Assembly: GCA_947630385.1 (NCBI GenBank)
Contig: CANRHG010000011.1
Span: forward strand, 1 to 22,892
DNA from: an uncultured Eubacteriaceae bacterium
Lineage (GTDB): Bacteria; Bacillota; Clostridia; Eubacteriales; Eubacteriaceae
DNA length: 22,892 bases
Direction: 5' to 3'
A program made the translations under genes and the position numbers. Position 1 is the stretch's first letter. The number at the start of each line of letters is the position of its first letter. The notes beneath the pieces are model-generated. The model was not told the origin of the DNA, ran no database searches, and was given only the letters and a program-made list of their open reading frames with translations. Shown piece by piece: positions 14,743-21,678 of this stretch.

Positions 14743-15834
14743 TTAATTTTTTTTTTCGGGAACTTCTTTGTTACTCAGTTTTGATAATTCAATTTGATTT
14801 TCAAACAATTGATTTTGAAGATCTATAATCGATTTTCGGTTTAAGTCATTTTCTTCTTTTGACTGTTTGAGCTTTTCACGGTACTGATTTAACAGTTCGT
14901 TTTTGCTGTTTACATCATCCTTATATTTGTTGGTTAAATCGATGAGATCTTGCTTTTCTTTTTTCAACTGTTCGATCTTCACATCTTTTTCTTCGTGAAG
15001 ATTACGAAGTTCGTTTTCCCGTTCTTGACGGAGTCGAGTGATGATTGCATCTTTATCCTGTTTCATCTGGCTGATCTGGGCTTGTCTTTCAAGACGCAAG
15101 TTTTGAATGATCGTATCTTTTTCGTCGCTTATCCTGTCTAGATAGATCTGATAAGCCGTACGCATTTCCTCGAGTTCCGTTTCTTTATCATCTTGAATCT
15201 GCTTTATTATAGCGTCTTTTTCCTGAGTAATTTTTTCTTCGATGGATTGATTTTCTTTTTTAAGTTCGTCAACAACGGCTTGATTTTGCGTTTTTAATTC
15301 ACTGATCTCTTTTGCGTATTTGTCCGTTAGCTCGTTAATGACTTGTTCTTGGGCTTCTTTTAAAATCGAAATTTCGTCGTCGTGATCTTTTTGTAAAGTC
15401 GAAAGCTCCGATTCATAATCGCTTTTGAGTTTTTCTAATTTAGATTCGCTTTCTTTTTGGATCCGTTCGACTTCGGATTTGCTTTCGTTTTCTAGATCCT
15501 GAAGTTTCGACTGGCTTTCATCGATTAATTTTTGAAGTTCCTGTTGTTCGTCATTCTTTTTGGACTCAATATTTTTATAAAATACGAGTTCATCTTCGTG
15601 AGCTTTTTTAGAGTCATCAAGAATTTCTTCAGCCTCAAAAAGCTGATCGGCAATATTTAAACATCCCAGTAAGGCGATGTGAATGTGATTGGCAAACTGG
15701 TTGCCCTTTCTTATCTTTTCAATTTCTTGATTGACAAATTCACCGATTTTTTCAAGTCGTTGGGCATCGCTTCCGGCTTTTAGTTGTAACTCGGTATCTA
15801 AAATTTCTAATCGGATCGTATTATTTTCTGCCAT
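14743..15834 (-). CDS. ZapA-like N-terminal domain with a very long hendecad coiled-coil extension
   Basis: The 363-residue protein starts with about 90 residues that look like the cell-division protein ZapA: IRLEILDTELQLKAGSD, a helix with IGEFVNQEIEKI, then HIHIALLGCLNIADQLFEAEE. Position supports this, since Firmicutes zapA is commonly downstream of pheT. ZapA itself is only about 85-100 residues and bundles FtsZ filaments. Here residues 95-303 add 19 consecutive 11-residue units (for example EKDAIIKQIQD, DKDAIITRLRQ) with hydrophobic residues mostly at positions 6 and 9. A 60-residue charged tail follows. No membrane segment. ATG 15834 has AGGAG seven bases upstream. The gene follows the dprA-like stop by 14 bases and is last in its unit. 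A role linking FtsZ to DNA or envelope over a distance is inference only. Confidence 0.72.
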   Translation of the reverse strand: MAENNTIRLEILDTELQLKAGSDAQRLEKIGEFVNQEIEKIRKGNQFANHIHIALLGCLNIADQLFEAEEILDDSKKAHEDELVFYKNIESKKNDEQQELQKLIDESQSKLQDLENESKSEVERIQKESESKLEKLKSDYESELSTLQKDHDDEISILKEAQEQVINELTDKYAKEISELKTQNQAVVDELKKENQSIEEKITQEKDAIIKQIQDDKETELEEMRTAYQIYLDRISDEKDTIIQNLRLERQAQISQMKQDKDAIITRLRQERENELRNLHEEKDVKIEQLKKEKQDLIDLTNKYKDDVNSKNELLNQYREKLKQSKEENDLNRKSIIDLQNQLFENQIELSKLSNKEVPEKKN

Positions 15835-15848
15835 TTATTCTCCTATCA

Positions 15849-16733
15849 TCATTTTTCGATTAATGATTTTAATTGATCCCAATCAAGCGCTTGGCATTTA
15901 ATCGGTGACGTTTCTAACAGACTCTTATAACCGTTAAACTCTGGTTCCGTCGTCAAAGCTTTTAAAGTGTAAATCGGCTTTTTATAACGGTAGGCAAAAC
16001 GCAAGGTTTGAACCGTTCCACTCTGAGCCGTAAATTCGCTGACAAAGACTTCGTTGGTAGAAGCGGCTTGCAGTTGATCGCGGTTAATAAACATCTTTGA
16101 ATTGGTTATTGCCAGAGGAGAAAACTCGGAAATGATCAGGCCGTTTTTTTCTACAATTTCTTCGGCTAATTTTTCCTGAGCTCCGGCTTTACCTACTCCC
16201 GATGGGATAAAAGCTACCGTTTGAGCGTTATGATCCATAGCGGCCCGATGAGCCTGGGTATCGCATCCGGGAGCTAAACCACTAATAACCGTATAACCAT
16301 TTTCAGACAAAAGCGTTGAAATATCGTAAGCAAATTTCTTTCCGGCTTCGTTGGGGTAACGGGTCCCAACAATCGTAGCCCGTTTCGGATTATCTAAAGC
16401 TTTAAGATTTCCTCTATAATATAGCAGATACGGATGATCCTCGAAACACATCGATTTCGGAAAATCCGGATCGAAGTAATCAACAATTTTTACATCGTGT
16501 TTCTTACAATATTCTATGATCCGGTCTGCCGTATCGACGGCTTCCAGGAATTTTCCGATCGGCTCTTTGTTATGAAAAACCCCTAATTTAATTCCCAATC
16601 GAACCGCGTCGAAAAAACTTAAATTTTGGGGATCGTCAGCGGATTCTAAGATCTTTCGTGCTACTTTTATATTTAAATTTTTAAGGCTATCTAGAGCGAT
16701 AATCGTTCTGAGTAAGAGATCTTGAGAGTTCAC
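15849..16733 (-). CDS. Divergent DprA/Smf-like Rossmann protein
   Basis: The 294-residue protein has a helical N-terminal part (about 1-75) and a DprA-type Rossmann domain: GTRYPNEAG (123-131), SGLAPGCDTQAHRAA (151-165), SEFSP (202-206) and NRDQLQAAS (217-225). Canonical DprA has GSR, SGLARGID, SEYPPG and RNRIIAGLS at these points, so the fold is the same but the last motif differs. The C-terminal winged helix of longer DprA proteins is absent. DprA protects incoming single-stranded DNA and loads RecA in transformation; whether this variant does so is unknown. The GTG start has no ribosome site, and an extended -10 lies just upstream. It sits between pheT (24 bases) and the zapA-like gene. 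Confidence 0.78.
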   Translation of the reverse strand: MNSQDLLLRTIIALDSLKNLNIKVARKILESADDPQNLSFFDAVRLGIKLGVFHNKEPIGKFLEAVDTADRIIEYCKKHDVKIVDYFDPDFPKSMCFEDHPYLLYYRGNLKALDNPKRATIVGTRYPNEAGKKFAYDISTLLSENGYTVISGLAPGCDTQAHRAAMDHNAQTVAFIPSGVGKAGAQEKLAEEIVEKNGLIISEFSPLAITNSKMFINRDQLQAASTNEVFVSEFTAQSGTVQTLRFAYRYKKPIYTLKALTTEPEFNGYKSLLETSPIKCQALDWDQLKSLIEK

Positions 16734-16739
16734 AAAAAA

Positions 16740-16748
16740 ATTATATCA
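16740..16748 (-). promoter_or_regulatory. Extended -10 promoter directly before the dprA-like gene
   Basis: On the minus strand TGATATAAT, a perfect TGnTATAAT, ends at 16740, and six T residues follow before the GTG start at 16733. Transcription would begin about at the first base of the start codon, giving a leaderless message. A TTGCGT lies 15 bases upstream as a possible weak -35. Confidence 0.5.
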
Positions 16749-16757
16749 CAGCATAAA

Positions 16758-19139
16758 TTAACGCAACTCAGCATTATACTCTAAAGACAGTGCATTTAGT
16801 ATTTTTTCTATCTTTTCATTGACTTCCTGATCCGTTAAGGTTTTTTCCGGATGGCGGAAGACTAAAGTATAAGCCAACGACTTTTTATCCTCGGGTATGG
16901 GGGAACCGGTATAAACGTCAAAAAGGTTAACGGATTCGAGTAGGTCTCCCCCTTCGTGTTTTATCGTATCGATTAGATCCGCCGATAAAATTTCTTTTCC
17001 TACGACCAAAGCAAGATCGCGCGTGGAATCGGGAAACTTTGGAAGATCTTCATAAGCGATGGTTTCATCGGCCAGTTCGCACAGGCGGTCAAAGGAAAGT
17101 TCAGCCTCAATGACCGGACCGGCTATTCCGTTTTCTTTTAAAGTGGCCGGATGGATCTCTCCGATCTGGCCAAATTCCAAATCACCGACTTTGATCTTCG
17201 CCTTACGACCCGGATGGAAAATTTCCGATCCCTCCGGAATATAACGGACGTCTCTTATCCCTAAATGATCGAAGATTTCTTCAAGTTTTCCTTTAAGATC
17301 GTAAAAGCTCCGGTCTTTACCGAATTCGGTCAGGACCAAATCTTTCCGTTCGGAAGGTAAACCATCGGTCTTTTCTTCGTGATAGGTCTTTTGAATCTCA
17401 AATAAAGAACCTTCTTGATTTCCCCGGTTTTGGTTTATCGCGATGACTTCAAGCTGGTGTGGGAGAAGCGAAGGGCGCATTAGGCTACTTTCTTCTCCTA
17501 ATGGATTGATGATGACCGTTTTTTCCCAGTCGTTAAATCCGTAAGACTTAAGTTTTGAAGGTCCGATAAAAGACGTCGTCATCGTCTGGTCCGATCCTAG
17601 ACCGATTAGAATATCGGTCACGAGATCTTCTATGCGTTGTTCTTTGGTTCTTTCCCCTATATAGGTATCTCCCGACATGATCGTTAGTGGAATGTTGTTA
17701 TACCCATAGAGTCTAGCCACTTCTTCGGCCAGATCTTCTTTGATCCGTAGGTCCTGGCGGTCCGGGGGAATTCGAACGACCAGTTTATTATCTTTAAGTT
17801 CAGTTCCTAAGAACAGACGGTTTAAATATTCACGCACGTCTTGAAGTTTTAAGTCGGTTCCCAAGAATTTATTTAACCAGTCTATATCCAGTTCGATTTC
17901 TATATCTTTGTTGGGATTTTCAACCCGTACGATATCGATAAAACCTTCGATAGGAGTAGCCGCTCCGATTTCTTCAAATAGATAAGCCGCCCGGGCGCTC
18001 GCTTCGGCCGCGAGTTCAGGGTAGATCCCTTTTTCATAACGGGCCGACGATTCCGTACGAAGACCCAGATCTTTGGAAGTTTTTCGAATGGAAGTCTTGT
18101 CAAAATTCGCGCTTTCTAAGACGACGAGTTTCGTATCTTCCTTGATCTCCGAGTTTAGACCCCCCATGATCCCGGCAACCGCTATGGGCTTTTGACCGTT
18201 GGTGATCATGAGCATTTCTTCATTTATCGGGCGTTCTTTCTCGTCGAGGGTCGTGACGGTTTTTTCCGTATTTCCGGTTCTAACTACGATCTCGTCCGTA
18301 CCGATAGATTCGTAGTCAAAAGCGTGGAGGGGTTGTCCCATCTCTAACATGACGTAGTTGGTCACGTCGACGATGTTGTTGATCGGTCGTACTCCACTAT
18401 TTAAAAGACGAAGTTGCATCCACATTGGAGAGTCTTCGATTTTTTTTACCTTGAACATCCGCGCCGTGTACCTCGGACATTCGTCGGATAAAACTTCGAC
18501 CTTTAAATAATCGGAAATTTCGTCTCCTTCTTTGTCCTGGACAAAATTAAGAGGACGAAAAGAAGTATCCAGGGCCGCCGCGGTCTCTTTGGCTATTCCC
18601 AGAACCGACTGGCAGTCGCCACGGTTTGCGGTAAGCTCAATGTCGTAAATTTTGTCATCGATCCATAGGGGCGCGCGCAGTTCCGTCCCCGGCTCGACAA
18701 AATCTTCTGGAAGGATGTAGATCCCCTCGGTGATTTCTTTTTGAAAAAGGTCTTTGTTCATGCCCAGCTCTTCTACCGAGCAAAACATGCCTTGAGACTT
18801 GATCCCGAAAAATTCCGTATTTTTAATTTCGGTCCCGTCTGCGAGAATACTACCCTCTACCGCTACCGGTACCAGGGCGCCTTCAAAAACGTTTTTGGCG
18901 GAGGTGATAATCGTTAGAGGCTCCTTCTCTCCTACGTTAACGGTGCAAACAAACAGGCGGTCGGCTTCGGGGTGCTTTTTTATCTCTAGAATTTTACCGG
19001 CTACGATCCCCTTTTCGTTCTCATTGACGGTCTCAAAGGTTTCGACTTTCGTCCCAGAATCCGTGAGAATAGCTTCGAGCTCTTTAGGCGTGACATCGAT
19101 GTCGACAAAATCTTTTAACCAATTTAGTGATACTAACAT
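16758..19139 (-). CDS. pheT: Phenylalanine-tRNA ligase beta subunit
   Basis: The 793-residue protein has the full PheT domain order: N-terminal MLVSLNWLKDFVDIDV, an EMAP/tRNA-binding domain (about 38-150, with IKKHPEADRLFVCTVNVG), the B3/B4 editing domain with ELTANRGDCQSVLGIAKE, the B5 domain, the inactive core-like domain, and a C-terminal FDX-ACB anticodon-binding domain with KFPDSTRDLALVV. With PheS it forms the alpha2-beta2 enzyme that charges tRNA-Phe, and it edits mischarged Tyr-tRNA. The ATG follows the pheS stop without a gap. No truncation is seen. Confidence 0.98.
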   Translation of the reverse strand: MLVSLNWLKDFVDIDVTPKELEAILTDSGTKVETFETVNENEKGIVAGKILEIKKHPEADRLFVCTVNVGEKEPLTIITSAKNVFEGALVPVAVEGSILADGTEIKNTEFFGIKSQGMFCSVEELGMNKDLFQKEITEGIYILPEDFVEPGTELRAPLWIDDKIYDIELTANRGDCQSVLGIAKETAAALDTSFRPLNFVQDKEGDEISDYLKVEVLSDECPRYTARMFKVKKIEDSPMWMQLRLLNSGVRPINNIVDVTNYVMLEMGQPLHAFDYESIGTDEIVVRTGNTEKTVTTLDEKERPINEEMLMITNGQKPIAVAGIMGGLNSEIKEDTKLVVLESANFDKTSIRKTSKDLGLRTESSARYEKGIYPELAAEASARAAYLFEEIGAATPIEGFIDIVRVENPNKDIEIELDIDWLNKFLGTDLKLQDVREYLNRLFLGTELKDNKLVVRIPPDRQDLRIKEDLAEEVARLYGYNNIPLTIMSGDTYIGERTKEQRIEDLVTDILIGLGSDQTMTTSFIGPSKLKSYGFNDWEKTVIINPLGEESSLMRPSLLPHQLEVIAINQNRGNQEGSLFEIQKTYHEEKTDGLPSERKDLVLTEFGKDRSFYDLKGKLEEIFDHLGIRDVRYIPEGSEIFHPGRKAKIKVGDLEFGQIGEIHPATLKENGIAGPVIEAELSFDRLCELADETIAYEDLPKFPDSTRDLALVVGKEILSADLIDTIKHEGGDLLESVNLFDVYTGSPIPEDKKSLAYTLVFRHPEKTLTDQEVNEKIEKILNALSLEYNAELR

Positions 19140-20183
19140 TTAATCCTCTACTTTAAACTGTTCCAAAAAACGCAGGTCGTTGTCAAACAATAAACGCAGG
19201 TCGTTGATCCCGTACTTCATCATGGCCATACGGTCTAAGCCGATACCAAAAGCGTAGCCGGAATATTTTTCCGGGTCGATCCCGCACTGTTTTAAAACGT
19301 TGGGATGAACCATCCCGCAACCGAGCAGTTCGATCCATCCGGTGTTTTGACAAACCCGACAACCTTTCCCACCGCAGTTAAAACAGCTCACGTCCATCTC
19401 AGCTGAGGGCTCGGTGAAGTAGAACTGGTGGGGTCTAAAACGCGTTTTTGTGTCTTCCCCAAAAATCTTTTTTGCGATTAGGTCTAGCGTCCCTTTTAAG
19501 TCGCTCATTGAAATATTTTCATCCACGACCAACCCTTCGATCTGGTGAAAGACGGGCGAATGGGTTGCGTCGATCTCGTCCGCGCGGTAGACCCTACCCG
19601 GGACGACGACACGGATCGGAACGCCGTTTTCTTGCAAGGCCCTGGCCTGAACGGATGAGGTTTGGGTTCTTAGTAAGATCTCTTGATCGGGAGTCGTATC
19701 TACGTAAAAAGTTTCGGATAAGTCCCTCGAAGAATGTTCCGGGGGCATATTGAGGTAATCAAAATTGTATTTCGACCATTCAATATCGGGTCCGTCCACA
19801 ATTTTAAATCCCATTCCGATAAAGATGTCTTCCAGATCTTTTATAACTTTATTAAGCGGATGATAAGAGCCGCGTTTTTGCTTTTTACCCGGAAGCGTGA
19901 CGTCGATGACTTCTTCTTTTAACTTTTTGTCTAAGCGTTCCTTTTCAAGAGCTTCGCGTTTATCGGTCAGCCCATTTTCGATATTAGAACGGATATCGTT
20001 GGCCAGTTGGCCGATGACCGGGCGTTCTTCTTTGGAAAGACTTTTCATGCCTTTCATCACAGCGGTGATCTTTCCTTTTTTTCCGAGATAGGCTACACGA
20101 AGTTTTTCAAGCTCTTCAAGGCTGGAGGCTTTACTTATTTCGTCTAAAAATTCTTGATATATTGTATTTAATTGTTCTTTCAT
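19140..20183 (-). CDS. pheS: Phenylalanine-tRNA ligase alpha subunit
   Basis: The 347-residue catalytic subunit has the N-terminal coiled coil (1-95), class II motif 2 with RVYRADEIDATHSPVFHQIEG (about 197-217), FTEPSAEMDV (257-265), a four-cysteine CFNCGGKGCRVC loop (267-278) common in Firmicutes PheS, and motif 3 (GIGLDRMAMMKYGI, about 313-326). It activates Phe with ATP and forms Phe-tRNA with PheT. The ATG overlaps the stop of the methyltransferase gene by four bases (ATGA). No T-box leader lies before it, because it is inside the unit starting with ktrB; any Phe-dependent control would have to lie elsewhere. Confidence 0.98.
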   Translation of the reverse strand: MKEQLNTIYQEFLDEISKASSLEELEKLRVAYLGKKGKITAVMKGMKSLSKEERPVIGQLANDIRSNIENGLTDKREALEKERLDKKLKEEVIDVTLPGKKQKRGSYHPLNKVIKDLEDIFIGMGFKIVDGPDIEWSKYNFDYLNMPPEHSSRDLSETFYVDTTPDQEILLRTQTSSVQARALQENGVPIRVVVPGRVYRADEIDATHSPVFHQIEGLVVDENISMSDLKGTLDLIAKKIFGEDTKTRFRPHQFYFTEPSAEMDVSCFNCGGKGCRVCQNTGWIELLGCGMVHPNVLKQCGIDPEKYSGYAFGIGLDRMAMMKYGINDLRLLFDNDLRFLEQFKVED

Positions 20184-20932
20184 TCTTTTTTCTGGTCGAT
20201 ATAGGCGTACATGATAACGGCCGAAGCGATCGCTACGTTTAAGGATTCGGCCTTTCCATAAATAGGAATTTTTATGCGTTGACTGCTGAGCTCTAAGATG
20301 TCCTTTGAGAGCCCGTTAGATTCGTTTCCGAAGATCAGGACGAATTTTTCCGGAACCTCAATTTCGTTCATAAAAATTTCCTTTCCGTTTAAGGCCGTTG
20401 CGATGAGCTCGAACCCCTGATCTTTTAAAACCCGCATCCCCCGCAGATCTATTTTTTCGATGTCTACGCGAAAGATCGACCCCATCGACGCGCGAAGGGT
20501 TTTTTGGTTGTAAATATCCGCGCAGCCTTTGGTCAAGAAAACTTGATTGTATCCGGCACAATCGGCCGTCCGGATGATGGTCCCAAGATTTCCGGGATCG
20601 TTGATGTTGTCGAGGATGATGGCTTTATTAAAAGGTTTGGGTTTTTTAAGGATATAAGGAAGTTCGGCGATGACGCCTTCTTGTGATTTTAAGCTACTGA
20701 GTTTTTCTAGAACTGGCTTAGAGACCGGTATAATATCGGCGGGAAAGTTGATTTGATTTTTTTTGAGCCATTCTGTAGTCGCAAAAATTCGGGTCATCGG
20801 TAAGTTTTGATCGACGGCTTCGTAAAAAAGCTTGGTACCCTCAATTAAATAAGCCCGGTTCTTTTTCCGGAACTTCTTTGTTTTAAGTAGAGCCGTCTCA
20901 ACGATCAATGGGTTGTTTCGGGAAGAAATCAT
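20180..20932 (-). CDS. TrmH/SpoU-family RNA 2'-O-methyltransferase
   Basis: The 250-residue SPOUT enzyme has an N-terminal L30e-like substrate-binding part (about 1-95, with the ISSRNNPLI opening and RAYLIEGTKLFYEAV) and three knot motifs: LDNINDPGNLGTIIRTADC (107-125), LIFGNESNGLS (199-209), and IPIYGKAESLNVAIASAV (222-239). It transfers methyl from S-adenosylmethionine to a ribose 2'-OH in rRNA or tRNA; the target base cannot be read. Its place before pheS is the same as that of ysgA in Bacillus. It overlaps both neighbours by four bases (ktrA and pheS), so translation is probably coupled. Confidence 0.92.
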   Translation of the reverse strand: MISSRNNPLIVETALLKTKKFRKKNRAYLIEGTKLFYEAVDQNLPMTRIFATTEWLKKNQINFPADIIPVSKPVLEKLSSLKSQEGVIAELPYILKKPKPFNKAIILDNINDPGNLGTIIRTADCAGYNQVFLTKGCADIYNQKTLRASMGSIFRVDIEKIDLRGMRVLKDQGFELIATALNGKEIFMNEIEVPEKFVLIFGNESNGLSKDILELSSQRIKIPIYGKAESLNVAIASAVIMYAYIDQKKE

Positions 20933-21606
20933 GTTGCAAGTCCCTCCGATGCTTCGATTCGTTTTAAATCGTTAATGGCAAGGTTATCGCCTAACACAAT
21001 TAGTTTATCGCCCTTTTGAATTAAGTCGTTCCCGCCCGGAACGATATTCGGGGTGTCCTCGTGGACGATAGCGATTACATTGATCCCGTACCTCCGCCTC
21101 AGATCAAGCGAAGCCAGCGTCTTGTTGTACCAATTCTTTAATGCGTTGATTTCAATGATCGAATACTCCGAACTAAGGGACAACTGGTGCAAAAAGCCAC
21201 CGCTGTAAAGCCGGTGGGCCGTCTGGATACCCATGTCGTTTTCCGGATTAAAGACGAGATCCACCCCTAGGTGCTTTAACACTTTTTCGTGTTGGATATT
21301 GTTGGCCTTGGAATAAATCTCCGGTACCCCCAGCTCCTGGCAGTTTAAGACCGCCATCAGATTGGAATTGATATCAGAGGTGATACTGATCACGACGGCG
21401 TCAACGTTTTTTATCCCAATAGAGCGCAAAACGTTGATGTCGGCTACATCCGCTTGAACCGCGTAAGTCACATCGTTGGCGATATTTTGAATCTTATCTT
21501 CGTTTTTATCTACTACAATGACGTCCGCTCCCAGATTGGACAATTCAATCGCAAGAGCCTCTCCAAAATGCCCTAGACCTAAGATCCCAAATTGTTTTTC
21601 TCGCAT
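20929..21606 (-). CDS. ktrA: KtrA/TrkA-type potassium channel gating subunit (RCK protein)
   Basis: The 225-residue cytoplasmic protein has an RCK_N Rossmann domain with GLGHFG (10-15) and acidic Asp33 after strand two, typical for NAD/ATP binding, and an RCK_C domain from about residue 140 (IIEINALKNWYNKTLASLDL... VPGGNDLIQKGDKLIVLG). It forms an octameric ring that gates the KtrB K+ translocator in response to nucleotides, and in many Firmicutes to cyclic di-AMP through the RCK_C domain. It follows ktrB by 72 bases; AGGT four bases before the ATG is a modest ribosome site. Confidence 0.93.
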   Translation of the reverse strand: MREKQFGILGLGHFGEALAIELSNLGADVIVVDKNEDKIQNIANDVTYAVQADVADINVLRSIGIKNVDAVVISITSDINSNLMAVLNCQELGVPEIYSKANNIQHEKVLKHLGVDLVFNPENDMGIQTAHRLYSGGFLHQLSLSSEYSIIEINALKNWYNKTLASLDLRRRYGINVIAIVHEDTPNIVPGGNDLIQKGDKLIVLGDNLAINDLKRIEASEGLAT

Positions 21607-21616
21607 TTTAACCTAC

Positions 21617-21650
21617 CAAACTGCGAAGTTTGCAAAAGTCAAAAGACTTT
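21617..21650 (-). other. Two small adjacent hairpins in the ktrB-ktrA gap
   Basis: AAAGTC/GACTTT (21650-21635, 4-base loop) and CAAACT/AGTTTG (21632-21617, 4-base loop) are both perfect 6-bp stems, two bases apart, in the 5' region of ktrA. They might tune ktrA translation or processing of the ktrBA message. Short AT-rich stems like these can occur by chance. Confidence 0.4.
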
Positions 21651-21678
21651 AATTAAAAATATCCCGTTTGTGTGGAAA

